DNA of 64,000 bases, taken from assembly GCA_963845735.1 (NCBI GenBank), contig CAWJTR010000001.1:496001-560000 (forward strand), read 5' to 3'. This document shows, in pieces, positions 29,326 through 39,314 of this stretch. This DNA comes from AP-15 sp963845735 (GTDB taxonomy: Bacteria > Pseudomonadota > Alphaproteobacteria > ATCC43930 > CGMCC-115725). A program made the position numbers and the translations under genes. The notes under the pieces were generated by a model. That model was not told the DNA's origin. It saw only the letters and a list, made by a program, of their open reading frames with translations, and did not search any database. Position 1 is the first letter of the stretch. Every line of letters begins with the position of its first letter.

Positions 29326-29716
29326 CCGAGGTGCCGGCGCCGGATCGGCTCGGGGATTGCGATCGGCCGCCGCGTCGACAGCCGCATGAACAGCCCCTCC
29401 TGCTCGGCCTCGGCACAGATGACGCCGCCGACGGTGAATTCGGCGGCGAGCCGCCAGCGTACCCGGCCGAGCGAGGCGACCCGCATGCGTCCACCAGCTT
29501 GTCGGCGATCGTCACCGGCCGGCGATAAGCGATCCGCGTCGAGACCAGGATCGGCGCCACATCCTCGGCCAAAGCCTGGACCAGCGGATAGGCCTCGTCC
29601 ATCAGCCCGAGCCGCAAATCCTCGAGCCAGCGGATGAACACGATATTGCTGACGATGCCGGCGAAGTCTATGTCGTAGGTCTGCACCCGCAGCGGCAGCT
29701 CGTAGAATTCGCTCAT
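29322..29716 (-). CDS. Acyl-CoA thioesterase, YbgC/4-hydroxybenzoyl-CoA thioesterase type (one frame break)
   Basis: A hotdog-fold thioesterase of about 131 residues. The active-site block YDIDFAGIVSNIVFIRWLED has the Asp and the family's G-x-V signature. The frame breaks near 29487; the C-terminal half (RWRLAAEFTVGGVICAEAEQ) follows in the next frame. Its stop overlaps the tadA start (ATGA). It is divergent from the amidotransferase gene and overlaps it by a short 5' stretch. Confidence 0.78.
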
Positions 29717-29744
29717 CGTCACACCGCTTTCGATCGGACCCAGC

Positions 29745-30457
29745 ATGACACAACCGGTCATCGGCCTCACTCTCGATCACGAGCCGCCGGGCGGCTGGTC
29801 GAAGTTTCCGTGGTATGCGATCCGCGAAAACTACTGCAACGCGGTGCGCCATGCCGGCGGGCTGCCGATCTTGCTGCCGCACGACCCCGATGCCGCCGCG
29901 GAGTATGTCGACCGGATCGACGGGCTGATCGTCACCGGCGGCGGATTCGACGTCGACCCGGCGTTGTTCGGCGCGGCGACCCGGCATCCGACGGTCACGA
30001 CCAAGGACCGGCGCACCGCCTTCGAACTTGCCGCGACCCGTATCGCGCTCGGCCGCGACATGCCGGTGCTGGGGATTTGCGGGGGCCAGCAATTGCTGAA
30101 CGTGGCGCTCGGCGGCACCTTGATCCAGCACATCCCGGACGAGGTCCCGGCGCGCTGCCGCACCGCCAGCCGAACCCGCGCGACGAGCCCGGCCACGATG
30201 TCCGGGTGATCGCCGGGACCTTGCTTCACCGCATCGCCGGGGCGGAACATCTCGCGGTCAACAGCGCCCACCATCAGGCAGTTAAAGCCGCCGGGCCGGG
30301 CGTCGTCATCGATGCGGTCGCCGAGGACGGCGTCGTCGAGGGCATCGAGGACCCGCGGCGGCGCTTTTGCCTCGGCGTGCAATGGCACCCCGAATTCGAG
30401 ATCGGCGAGGCCGACCGCCGGATCTTCCGCGCCTTTGTCGAGGCTGCTTGCGGGTGA
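29745..30457 (+). CDS. PuuD-like gamma-glutamyl-GABA hydrolase / class I amidotransferase (one frame break)
   Basis: About 237 residues of the peptidase C26 family. TGGGFDVDP and the nucleophile elbow GICGGQQLLN (catalytic Cys) are in the first frame; the catalytic His/Glu region (VQWHPEFE) follows in the next frame after a break near 30165. It starts MTQPVIGLTLDHE at 29745. Its stop overlaps the GTG of rluB. Substrate is inferred only at the family level. Confidence 0.8.
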
Positions 30458-31245
30458 AGAGCGAACTCGCCGAGCCCGCAGCGGGCGACAGCGCGGCCCC
30501 CGAGCGCATCGCCAAATTGCTGGCGCGCGCCGGGTTGTGCTCGCGCCGCGACGCCGAGCGCTGGATCGCGCAAGGGCGGGTGTCGGTCGACGGCGCTGTG
30601 CTGGCGAGCCCGGCGGTGACGGTCACCGCCGATAACGACATCCGCGTCGACGGCAAACCGATCCCGCAGCCCGACCGGGCGCGGCTGTGGCGCTATCACA
30701 AGCCGGCCGGCCTGGTCACCACGCATCGCGACGAAAAGGGCCGGCCGACCGTCTTCGATGCGCTGCCTAAGGAATTGCCGCGGCTGATTTCGATCGGCCG
30801 GCTCGATCTGAGTTCCGAGGGGCTACTGCTGCTGACCAATGACGGGGCGCTCGCCCGCCGGCTGGAATTGCCGGCGACCGGCTGGGTGCGGCGCTACAAG
30901 GTCCGGGTTCACGGCGAAGTCGAGCCGGCGCGCCTCGCCGCCCTGGCCAAGGGCATCAAGATCGACGGCGTCGCCTATGGTCCGATCCGCGCCGAATTGG
31001 AACGCACCCAGGGCAGCAACGCTTGGATCGCGATGGCGCTGACCGAGGGCAAAAACCGCGAGGTGCGCCGCGTGCTGGAGCATTTGGGTCTTCAGGTCAC
31101 GCGGCTGATCCGTCTTTCCTACGGCCCGTTCCAGCTCGGCAGTCTCGAGCGCGGCTCGATTGCCGAAGTGCCGAAGAAGGCGCTCGCCGAGCAGCTCGGA
31201 ACCGCCGTGCCCAAATGGGCCGCGCATGCGGATCGTCGGCGGTAG
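30454..31245 (+). CDS. rluB: Ribosomal large-subunit pseudouridine synthase B
   Basis: A 263-residue RsuA/RluB-type pseudouridine synthase. The S4 domain is N-terminal (ERIAKLLARAGLCSRRDAERW) and the catalytic aspartate lies in GRLDLSSEGLLLLTNDG; EGKNREVRRVLEHLG is the C-terminal signature. GTG 30454 overlaps the stop of the preceding gene. It is intact and partly overlaps rsmD, a common alphaproteobacterial pair. Confidence 0.9.
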   Translation: MKSELAEPAAGDSAAPERIAKLLARAGLCSRRDAERWIAQGRVSVDGAVLASPAVTVTADNDIRVDGKPIPQPDRARLWRYHKPAGLVTTHRDEKGRPTVFDALPKELPRLISIGRLDLSSEGLLLLTNDGALARRLELPATGWVRRYKVRVHGEVEPARLAALAKGIKIDGVAYGPIRAELERTQGSNAWIAMALTEGKNREVRRVLEHLGLQVTRLIRLSYGPFQLGSLERGSIAEVPKKALAEQLGTAVPKWAAHADRRR

Positions 31246-31792
31246 GCATCGCGGCCGCCGCCTGCTGGCGCCGCCGGGAGACGCGGTCAGGCCGACCAGC
31301 GACCGCGCCCGCGAGGCATTGTTCAACATCCTGTCGCATGGCCGCCTCGCCGCGAGCGGCCTTCCGTTCGCCGATGCAGCCGTGCTCGACGCCTTTGCCG
31401 GGACCGGCGCGCTCGGTTTGGAAGCGTTGTCACGCGGTGCCGCCGAAGCGGTCTTCATCGAACGCGACCGCGACGCGTTGGCGATCTTGCGCCGCAATAT
31501 CGAGACACTGGGCGAGACTACCCGCACCCGGATCATGCCCGGCGATGCGACCCGCCCGCCGCGCGGGACGGTCGCCTGCGCCGTCGCCTTTCTCGATCCG
31601 CCCTATCGCAGCGGGCTTGCCGGTCCGGCGTTGGCGGCCCTCGCCGCGGCGGGCTGGCTGACCCCCGAAGCGCTCGTCGTGATCGAAACCGCCGCAGGCG
31701 AGGAATTCCCGCCGGGAGAGGGCTTCACCCTGCTCGACGAACGCGTCTACGGCGCCGCGCGGCTCGTCTTCTTGCGCCGCGGGCGCGGCTAG
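31226..31792 (+). CDS. rsmD: 16S rRNA (guanine966-N2)-methyltransferase
   Basis: A 188-residue Rossmann methyltransferase. It starts MRIVGGRHRGRRL; the RPTSDRAREALFNIL block is specific to RsmD; the SAM motif is DAFAGTGALGLEALSRG and the catalytic motif is FLDPPY. It overlaps rluB by 20 bp. Intact, convergent with denD. Confidence 0.93.
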   Translation: MRIVGGRHRGRRLLAPPGDAVRPTSDRAREALFNILSHGRLAASGLPFADAAVLDAFAGTGALGLEALSRGAAEAVFIERDRDALAILRRNIETLGETTRTRIMPGDATRPPRGTVACAVAFLDPPYRSGLAGPALAALAAAGWLTPEALVVIETAAGEEFPPGEGFTLLDERVYGAARLVFLRRGRG

Positions 31793-31796
31793 CACA

Positions 31797-32771
31797 TCAG
31801 ACCAGCCGCTTCTGCGCCTCCAAATCGTCTTCGATAAAGGCTTGGACGGCTTCGTCGATGCCGGAATCGGCGGCAAAGCCCAGGGCCCGCGCCCGCGGCG
31901 CGGCCAGTGCTCGCGGCCAGCCGGAGACGATCTGTTGGATCGCCGGGTCGGGCTCCCAGCGAATCCGCGCATGGGCCGCCTCGCCGCCGGCGCGGCGCAC
32001 CGCCGCGACCATCTCGCCGACCGCGACCGAGAAGCCAGGTAGCTGCAACGAGCGGTTTGCGCCAAAGGCGCTACCCGGCAGTTCATGCGCGCGATGGAGC
32101 GCGGCGACGACCCGGCGCGGTGAGGCCAAGGCCATGACCAGATCGGGCGAGACCGGGCACACCGCGTCCTTCCCGGCCAGCGGCTCGCGGATGATCGAGG
32201 AGGCGAAGGTCGAGGCGGCACGGTTCGGGCGACCGGGCGCACGACCACGGTCGGCAGCCGCAGCGCGCGGCCGTCGACAAATCCCTTGCGGCTGTAATCA
32301 TTGACCAGCAATTCGCCGATCGCCTTTTGCGTTCCATAGGAGCTCTGCGGCGTCAGTGGCGTGTCGTCGCCGACCGAGGGGGCAGCGCGCCGCCATAGAC
32401 TGCCAGCGAACTGGCGAAAACCAGGCGCGGGCAGGCGCCCAGCGCGCGGCAGGCGTCGAGCACCGCGCGGGTGCCGTCGAGATTGACCCGATAGCCGAGA
32501 TCGGTGTCGGCCTCGGCCTGGCCGCTGACCACCGCGGCGAGATGGAACACCACCTCGCTCCCGGCAGCAGCAGCTGCCGCACTGTTTCGCGATCGGCGAT
32601 ATCGCCGGTTGCGAGCCGTAACCGCTTGTCGTCGGGCAAGGGCAGGGCCGGTGGCGCATTGTCGAACAGCACCAACTCGTCGATCGGGCCGAGGCTGCTG
32701 CCCCGCTCCAGCAACAGCAGCGCCAGCCGCCGCCCGAGAAAGCCGCAGCCGCCGGTGATGACGATCCGCAT
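31797..32771 (-). CDS. denD: D-erythronate dehydrogenase, NAD-dependent epimerase fold (three frame breaks)
   Basis: An extended short-chain dehydrogenase, about 325 residues. The dinucleotide turn TGGCGFLGRRLA is at the start; FHLAAVVSGQAEAD, SSLAVYGG and the catalytic SSYGTQKAIGELLVNDY (YxxxK) are in a second and third frame; the C-terminal domain is in a fourth segment. Breaks lie near 32560, 32380 and 32225. The pairing with otnI, otnK and otnC supports oxidation of a four-carbon sugar acid to its 2-oxo form. ATG 32771 is 2 bp after otnI. Confidence 0.8.
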
Positions 32772-32773
32772 CG

Positions 32774-33557
32774 TCAGCCTCGAATGCCGTAGCGGTCGGC
32801 CCAGCCGAGGCCGGCCTTTGTTTCCCTTTCGGCCGGTATTCGCAGCCGATCCAGCCCGAATAGCCGATCTCGTCGAGCAGATCGAACAGGAACGGATAGT
32901 TGATCTCACCGATATCGGGCTCGTGCCGGCCGGGATTGCCGGCGATCTGGATGTGCGGGTAATGGCCGGCCAAGGTCCGGATGCGATGGGCGAGATCGCC
33001 CTCCATGATCTGGACATGATAGAGGTCGAGCTGAAGCTGCAGATTGGGCCGGCCGACCTGTTCGATGACCGCCATCGCCTGGCTCGTGGTATTGAGGAAA
33101 TAGCCGGGAATGTCGCGGTTGTTGATCGGCTCGATGATCACGGTGATGCCCTCGGGGGCCAGCCGATCGGCCGCATAGCGCAGATTCTCGACATAGACGC
33201 GCAGCGCCTCGGCGCGATCGCGGCCCTCCGGCCACAACCCGGCCATCGCATGCAATAGCCGGCAATTCGTCGCCTTGGCATAGGTCAGCGCCTGCTCGAC
33301 CCCGGCGCGGAATTCCTGCTCGCGCCCGGGCAATGCCGCCATCCCGCGCTCGCCGGCGGCCCAGTTGCCGGGCGGCATGTTGAACAGCGCCTGGACGAGC
33401 CCGTTTTTCTTCAGCTGCGCGGCGACGGTTTCCGGCGGATGGTCATAGGCGCCGAGATACTCGACGGCCTTGAAGCCGCATGCGCGGCGGCGGCAAAGCG
33501 GTCGAGAAAGCCGATTTCCTGAAAAATGAAGCTCAAATTGGCGGCGAATTTCGGCAC
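32774..33557 (-). CDS. otnI: 2-oxo-tetronate isomerase / hydroxypyruvate isomerase (two frame breaks)
   Basis: About 260 residues of the Hyi/OtnI TIM-barrel family. The reading PKFAANLSFIFQE then GFKAVEYLGAYD places the start at GTG 33557, which has a GAGGAGGA ribosome site. NNRDIPGYFLNTTSQA, LQLDLYHVQIMEGDL and GCEYRPKG are family blocks holding the metal-ligand Glu/Asp/His. Breaks lie near 33485 and 32822; after the second the family end AGLGWADRYGIRG is restored. It belongs with denD downstream. Confidence 0.82.
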
Positions 33558-33663
33558 GGGATGGTCCTCCTCGACGGGCGGCACCGCCTCCGTTGTATGC
33601 TGAAGCGGTATGAACGCGCCTTCTCTTCGACCGCGCTGAAGAAAGCAAGGCGGGCGGCGCGGA

Positions 33664-34092
33664 TCAACGAAACGGGTTGACGATGGTAATACTCTCTATC
33701 TGTCGGCCATGCGCCATATCCTCCGAGTATAGCTCGCGGCACCCGAGCGCATGGGCCGCCGCAATGATCGCGCTGTCCCAATAGGAAAATCCGTGCGTCG
33801 CCTTGATCGCCAGCGCGGCCGAGAGGATGGCAAGGTTGATCTCTTGAACCCGAAACCGGGTCCAGGTTGTGATCAAACCGACGGCGATCTGGTGCGGCAA
33901 CGGATCGGCCCGGGTCGGCCGCGTTGCCTGAACGTAGAATTCTTGCAGCACCTGGACGGACAAAGCGCCGTCATTGCGATCGAGCAGATCTATCGCTCGC
34001 TCGCGCTTTGCCGTCTCGGTCGGATCGCGGCTAATCGAATAGAGCAGTACGTTCGTGTCGAGAAAATGCGGCAGACTACCTCTCCCGCTCAT
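33664..34092 (-). CDS. vapC: PIN-domain ribonuclease toxin (VapC type)
   Basis: A 142-residue PIN-domain protein. The acidic Mg-binding residues are present: FLDTNVLLYS near the start, the Glu of VLQEFYVQ, and the Asp pair region SYWDSAIIAAA. Its ATG (34092) lies inside the antitoxin gene, a 17-bp overlap typical of TA operons. It is intact, so the toxin may be active. It stands between the two arms of the tetronate cluster. Confidence 0.85.
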   Translation of the reverse strand: MSGRGSLPHFLDTNVLLYSISRDPTETAKRERAIDLLDRNDGALSVQVLQEFYVQATRPTRADPLPHQIAVGLITTWTRFRVQEINLAILSAALAIKATHGFSYWDSAIIAAAHALGCRELYSEDMAHGRQIESITIVNPFR

Positions 34093-34312
34093 GCAGTTCG
34101 TCGCGGGGCAACCGGTCGGATGCCCGAAAGGCTGCAATCCGTTCCCGCAGCGCGCGTTCCTCCCGTTTCAGCCGCTCGTTGTCGCTTTCGTCTGCGGCCA
34201 GTTCGACGAGAAACCTTTTGACCAACGCCGACACCGAGGTATCGCGTTCGGCGGCGATCATGCGGGCCCGCCGATAGGTCTCGTCATCCAGTGATACCGT
34301 GATATTTTTCAC
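34076..34312 (-). CDS. Ribbon-helix-helix-type antitoxin of the PIN toxin
   Basis: A 78-residue protein from GTG 34312 (KNITVSLDDETYRRARMIAAERDTS is the RHH DNA-binding start). The charged C-terminus (ERLKREERALRERIAAF) would wrap the toxin. An alternative TTG at 34348 would add 12 residues that are unlike the family. A palindrome covers the start codon, consistent with autoregulation. Confidence 0.75.
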   Translation of the reverse strand: MKNITVSLDDETYRRARMIAAERDTSVSALVKRFLVELAADESDNERLKREERALRERIAAFRASDRLPRDELHERER

Positions 34313-34324
34313 AGTTTCACTGTG
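34310..34324. promoter_or_regulatory. Palindromic operator over the antitoxin start codon
   Basis: CACAGTTTCACTGTG is a perfect 6-bp dyad with a 3-nt centre. It includes the proposed GTG start (34310-34312, minus strand). TA antitoxins with RHH domains bind short palindromes in their own promoters, so this is a likely VapBC operator. Confidence 0.5.
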
Positions 34325-34436
34325 AGCTGGGCTTGGCCGGGAAATCAATCGATTTTACCAATCTGCCTGTTTGCGCGTGATGGCGGTGATCGCTACTCTT
34401 TCCGCGGCGCGCGAGCGAAGGCAAGGGAGGCCGCAG

Positions 34437-35730
34437 GTGGCTGTGCTGTTGGGAGCGATCGCCGACGATTTCACCGGCGCGACCGATCTGTGCAACACCT
34501 TGGTGCGGCGCGGCATGCGCACGGTGCAGCTGATCGACGTGCCGAGGCCGGCGACGAATATGCCCGATGCCGAGGCGGTCGTCATCGCGCTGAAGAGCCG
34601 GACGGTCCCGGCCGCGGAGGCGATCGACAAGAGCCTCGCCGCCCTCGCTTGGCTCAAAACGGCGGGCGCGCGGCAGATCCTGTTCAAATACTGCTCGACC
34701 TTCGACTCGACCGACGCCGGCAATATCGGCCCGGTCGCCGAGGCGCTGATGAGCGCGCTCGACACCGATTTCACCCTGTTCTGCCCGGCCTTTCCCGAAG
34801 CGGGGCGGACGATCTATCGCGGCTATCTGTTCGTCGGCGACGTGCTGCTGTCCGAATTGGGGATGCGCGACCACCCGCTGACGCCGATGCGCGATCCTTC
34901 GCTGGTGCGGGTATTGCAGCGGCAGAGCCGCGGGCGCGTCGGGCTGGTGCCGGCCGCGATCGTCAGCCGCGGCGCCGACGCCATCCGCGACGCTTTTGCC
35001 GCGCTGCGGCGTCAGGGCTTTGCGCACGCCATCGTCGACGCGATCGAGGATCGCGATCTCGAAGCGATCGGCGAGGCCGCGGCCGATTTCAAGCTGATCA
35101 CCGGCGGCTCCGGGATCGCGCTCGGCCTGCCGGAGAATTTTCGCCGCCGAGGTCTGCTGGACGGCGGCGCCGCCGACAGCCTGCCGGCGATCTCCGGCGC
35201 AGCAGCGGTATTGTCGGGCTCGTGCTCGACGGCGACCCTCGCCCAAGTGGCGTACATGAAGGAGCGCGCGCCCTGCCTTCACCATCGACCCGATCGCCGT
35301 CGCCGAAGGCGGCGACGTCGCACAGCAGGCGCTCGCTTGGGCGAGGCCGCTGCTCGGCGAGCGGCCGATCCTGATCTCGGCGACCGCACCGCCCGAGAAG
35401 GTCGCCGAGGCGCAAAGCCGGCTCGGCCGCGAACGCGCCGGGGCATTGGTCGAGGAAACCTTGGCGGCGATCGCCAGCGGCCTTGCCGCGGCTGGGGTGC
35501 GGCGGTTTGTCGTCGCCGGCGGTGAGACCGCGGGGGCGGTGGTTCAGGCGCTGGGCGTCACCGGGCTGCGCATCGGCCGCCAGATCGATCCCGGCGTGCC
35601 GTGGACGGTCAGTCTCCCTGGGAGCCTCGGCGAGCCTGCGCTGGCATTGGCGCTCAAATCCGGCAATTTCGGCGCGCCCGACTTTTTCCTGCGCGCATTT
35701 TCCGTGCTGTCCGAGGGAGCGACGAGATGA
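34437..35730 (+). CDS. otnK: 3-oxo-tetronate kinase (one frame break)
   Basis: About 430 residues of the four-carbon acid sugar kinase family (DUF1537). The N-terminal LLGAIADDFTGATDLCNTLV is diagnostic; the nucleotide-binding C-terminal domain has VAGGETAGAVVQALG. GTG 34437 follows AAGGGAGG at 34423-34430. The frame breaks once, near 35275. It phosphorylates 3-oxo-tetronate, the product of OtnI. Its stop overlaps the otnC start. Confidence 0.88.
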
Positions 35731-36344
35731 GCGATGCGAAACAGCGCGAGGCGATCTGCACGATCGGCGCGTCGATCTTCGCCCGCGGCCTGACCGCCGG
35801 GTCGTCCGGCAATATCAGCCTGCGCACGGACGAGGGCTGGCTGATGACCCCGACCAATGCCTCGCTCGGCCGCCTCGACCCGGCGCGGCTGTCGAAGCTC
35901 GACCGTGACGGGAATCTCGTTTCTGGCGACCCGCCGACCAAGGAGAGCTTTCTGCACCGCGTCATGTATGAGGAGCGCGCCGGCACCGGGGCTGTCGTGC
36001 ATTTGCATTCGACGCATTCGGTCGCGGTCTCCTGCCTCGCCGAGATCGACCCCGCCGACGTGTTGCCGCCGATCACCGCCTATTACGTGATGCGCGTCGG
36101 CAAGCTGCCGCTCGTCCCCTATTTCCGCCCCGGCGACATGGCGCTGGCGGAAGCGGTGCGTGGCTTTGCCGGCAAGCATCACGCCGTATTGCTGGCCAAT
36201 CACGGACCGGTCGTCGCCGGCTCGAACCTCGACGCCGCGGTCAACGCGATCGAGGAGCTCGAAGAAACCGCGAAACTCTATCTGCTGCTGCGCGGCGCCA
36301 AGACCCGCTTTCTGACGCCGGCGCAAATCCGCGAGCTCGAGTGA
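35727..36344 (+). CDS. otnC: 3-oxo-tetronate 4-phosphate decarboxylase, class II aldolase fold
   Basis: A 205-residue zinc-dependent AraD/FucA-fold enzyme. TAGSSGNISLR is the phosphate-binding region; metal ligands are His pairs in VVHLHSTHSVA and LLANHGPVV; the catalytic Glu lies in GDPPTKESFLH. It converts 3-oxo-tetronate 4-phosphate to dihydroxyacetone phosphate and CO2. The ATG overlaps the otnK stop. Intact. Confidence 0.88.
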   Translation: MSDAKQREAICTIGASIFARGLTAGSSGNISLRTDEGWLMTPTNASLGRLDPARLSKLDRDGNLVSGDPPTKESFLHRVMYEERAGTGAVVHLHSTHSVAVSCLAEIDPADVLPPITAYYVMRVGKLPLVPYFRPGDMALAEAVRGFAGKHHAVLLANHGPVVAGSNLDAAVNAIEELEETAKLYLLLRGAKTRFLTPAQIRELE

Positions 36345-36392
36345 GCCGGACGCCTAGCGATTTCTGCCACGTTTACGTAATCTGGGGTGAGG

Positions 36393-37944
36393 ATGACGCG
36401 CGTTCTGACCGCCCGTTTCATGCACGAGACCAACACCTTCAGCCGCGTGCCGACCGACATGGCGCTGATCCGGCGCCGCGACTTTCATCTCGAAAACGAG
36501 ATCCCGCAGGCGTTTCGCGGCACCCGCTCGGCCCTTGGCGCGACCTTCGAGGCGGCGGACAAATACGGCTGGAGCCTGGTTCATCCGGTCTCCGCCAACC
36601 CCAATCCGTCGGGCATCGTCACCGACGATGCGTTCGAGACAGATCGCCGGGATGATCCTCGACGCCGCGAGCAGAAAGGCCCGATCGACGGCGTCCTGCT
36701 GCATCTGCATGGCGCCATGGTCACCGACAGCCACGAAGACGCCGAGGGCGAGCTGTTGGCGCGGCTGCGGCGCAGGCTCGGGCCGCAGGTGCCGATCGTC
36801 GTCACCCTCGACCTGCACGCCAACGTCACGCAGAAGATGGCGGACAACGCGAATGCGCTGATCGCCTTTCGCACCTATCCGCATGTCGACATGTACGAGC
36901 GCGCCTGGCAGGGTGCCGAGCTTCTCGAGCGCGCGATGCGGGGCGAGGTCCGGCCGGTGACCGTGATCGCCCGCCGGCCGATGGTCTACGGGCTCGACCG
37001 CGGCCGCCACCAAAGCGGGCCGATGGCCGAGCTGCTCGCCCGCGCCGACGCGATCGAACGGCGCGGCGAGGCGCTGGCGGTCAGCATCTGCGCCGGGTTC
37101 AGCCGCTCCAACATCCGCGATGTCGGCCCGTCGGTGACGGTCACCACCGATGGCGCCGCTCCGCACGCGCCAGGCGATCGCCGAGAGCTTTATGGATTAC
37201 GCCTGGGAGACGCGCGATTTCAGCAGCTTCTCATTGATCTCGGTCGCCGAGGCAGTCGCGCTGGCCCGCGACGGAAAGCCCGGCGACAAGCCGCTGGTCG
37301 TTGCCGACTACACCGACAATCCGGGCGGCGGCGGTTATGGCGACGCCACCGCGTTCCTGAAGGGCCTGGTCGAGGCCGGCGATCGACAAGCGTCGCCTTT
37401 CATGCGATCTGCGATCCCGAGGCGGTGCAAGCAGGGAATGCGCGCCGGGATCGGCGCCAAGACCACCCTCGCTCTCGGCGGCAAGACCGACCCGGCGATG
37501 GGCGGCGGCCCGCTGTCGCTCGACGGCGAAATCGTGTGCCTGACCAACGGCAAGTTCATCGCCTATGGCCCGATGGGCGGCGGGGTCGAGCGCAATTACG
37601 GGCCATCGATGGTGTTCCGCGTCGGCGGCATCGACATCGTCGTCATCACCAACAACGGCCAGGCGACCGATCTCGGCCAGTTCACCTCGTTGGGCATCGA
37701 CCCGACGCGCTATACGACCGTCGCGGTCAAATCGATGCAGCATTTCCGCGCCGCCTTCGCGCCGATCGCCCGCGAAATCGTGCTGGTCGACACCGGCGCC
37801 CTGTGCTCGGAGATCTACACGCCCGAACTGTTCACCAAGGTCCGCCGCCCGGTCTGGCCGCTCGACCCGATCGCCGATCCGCGCGCGCCGATAGCATCTG
37901 ACAGATCGTCGGAACCGGGGCCGAGGCGCCGTGGTTCGCCGTAG
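36393..37944 (+). CDS. M81-family metallopeptidase (MlrC-like; about five frame breaks)
   Basis: About 500 residues, similar to microcystinase C (MlrC). The N-terminal block has FMHETNTFSRVPTD (metal-binding His) and the conserved HLHGAMVTDSHEDAEGE, DLHANVTQKM, FRTYPHVDMYERA. The C-terminal part (VVADYTDNPGGGGYGDATAFL, LGGKTDP) is in the next frame. Indels near 36640 and 36685 cancel, as do two near 37385-37420; one more is near 37165. It follows otnC, perhaps by chance. Peptide versus amide substrate is not known. Confidence 0.8.
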
Positions 37945-38043
37945 TAGCGGCCCGCGCGATCGCTCGTCCGCGATGCGGCGGCACCGCGGCGTGCCGCAAG
38001 GAAGCGACCATGGACGATCAACGGAAGCCGATCGGCGCTGGCG

Positions 38044-39314
38044 ATGCGCAGCGAGACGCCGGTCCCGCTGGGCGCCGGGCGGACGGCGCCCTCATGGGTC
38101 ATTCTGCTCGGCGCGGCGCTGGTCGCTGTTGGTGTTTTCGGGCGGCAGCATCCGGCATCGATCTCGGCGACAGATGACCGCGCGCCCGCCGGAGCGAAGA
38201 GCAGCAGCCAGACCGTCCGCCAGCGCAGATCCCGACAGGGATCGAAGGATGTCCTGCTGCGCGTCTTCCGCGGTATTTCGGAGGACCGGATCATGTTGAT
38301 CGCCGGCGGCGTCACCTATTACGCGATACTTGCTCTGTTCCCGGGCATCGGGGCCATCGTTTCCATATACGGCCTGTTTGCCGACCCGAGCAGCATCGCC
38401 GCTCATCTCGACACATTGTCGGGCTTGGCCCCGGCTGGCGCCGTCGACGTGCTGCGGGAGGAGCTGATGCGCCTCGCCCATCAAAACAGGGCCGCGCTCG
38501 GCTTCGGTTTCGCCGTGAGCCTGGTGATATCGCTGTGGAGCGCCAACGCCGGCGTCTCGGCGCTGTCGAGGCACTGACCGCGGTCTACGAAGAGAAAGAA
38601 AAGCGCAGCCTCGTCAAATACTACGCCACTGACATTGGCGTTTACGGTTGGAATGATTGTCCTCGTGCTGCTGTCGCTCGCCATCCTGATCGCGCTCCCG
38701 CTTGTCCTCGACCATATCGCGCATCCCGGCGTGCCGCCCGCGCTGTTGAAGATAATCCGATGGCCGATCCTGTTCGTGCTCGATCGTGTTGGCGCTCTCC
38801 GTCATCTACCGATACGGTCCCAGCCGCAGCGCGCCGCGATGGCGGTGGATCACCTGGGGCAGCGCTTTTGCCGCCATCGCATGGCTCGCCGTCTCCGCGC
38901 TGTTCTCCTGGTACGTCGCGAATTTCGGCAGCTACAACAAGACATATGGCTCGCTCGGCGCGATCATCGGCTTTATGACCTGGATGTGGGTGTCGATCAT
39001 CGTCGTGCTGGTCGGGCGCCAAGCTCGACGCCGAATTGGAGCGCCGTGAGGAGGCCGCCCGGCCCGCCGGCTTGCCCGAAACCCCTCACCCGAAAGTCGC
39101 AAACGCGCTCGGCTCACAACGTTTGTGGAGCATGCGTTACCCCGCGATGTCGACGCCGTGGTCGAGGATGGGCACCGCGGGTGATCGCGCCCGACGAGAT
39201 CAGGTCGACGCCGATGCCAGCAACGGCAACGGCGGTTTCGAGGCTGATCGGCCGGAGGCTTCGGTTACCGGCGCCGGCGGGCGGTGCTCGAGCGAGCTGT
39301 GCGGCCGAACCTGA
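38044..39314 (+). CDS. YihY/BrkB-family inner membrane protein (several frame breaks, 3' end lost or rearranged)
   Basis: A membrane protein with family blocks RVFRGISEDRIMLIAGGVTYYAILALFPG, LWSANAGVSALT, TWGSAFAAIAWLAVSALFSWYVANFGSYNKTYGSLGA and TWMWVSIIVVLVG, each in a different frame (breaks near 38575, 38640, 38785, 39030). An ATG at 38010 with a good ribosome site may be the real start if one more indel exists. Family similarity stops near 39110, where the sequence enters a remnant of nadC, so the C-terminus is probably truncated. The often-given RNase BN name is wrong for this family. Confidence 0.7.
39137..39268 (-). pseudogene. 3' fragment of a second nadC copy
   Basis: On the minus strand, allowing two indels, it reads VTEASGRISLETAVAVAG, then GVDLISSG, then VPILDHGVDIAG and a stop. 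The intact nadC at 42395 ends VTEASGRISLETVAAIAA...GVDLISSG...APILDLGLDIAD. Roughly three quarters of bases match. Only the last ~43 codons remain; upstream it is joined to an IS3-type transposase tail. Confidence 0.75.

Noticed and set aside
34076..34348. TTG at 34348 as antitoxin start
   Set aside because: The added residues do not fit the ribbon-helix-helix start, while GTG 34312 begins exactly at the conserved KNITVSLDD segment.
38044..39314. Naming the BrkB-family gene as ribonuclease BN
   Set aside because: That name came from an old mis-assignment; the sequence is a multi-helix membrane protein with no nuclease motif.
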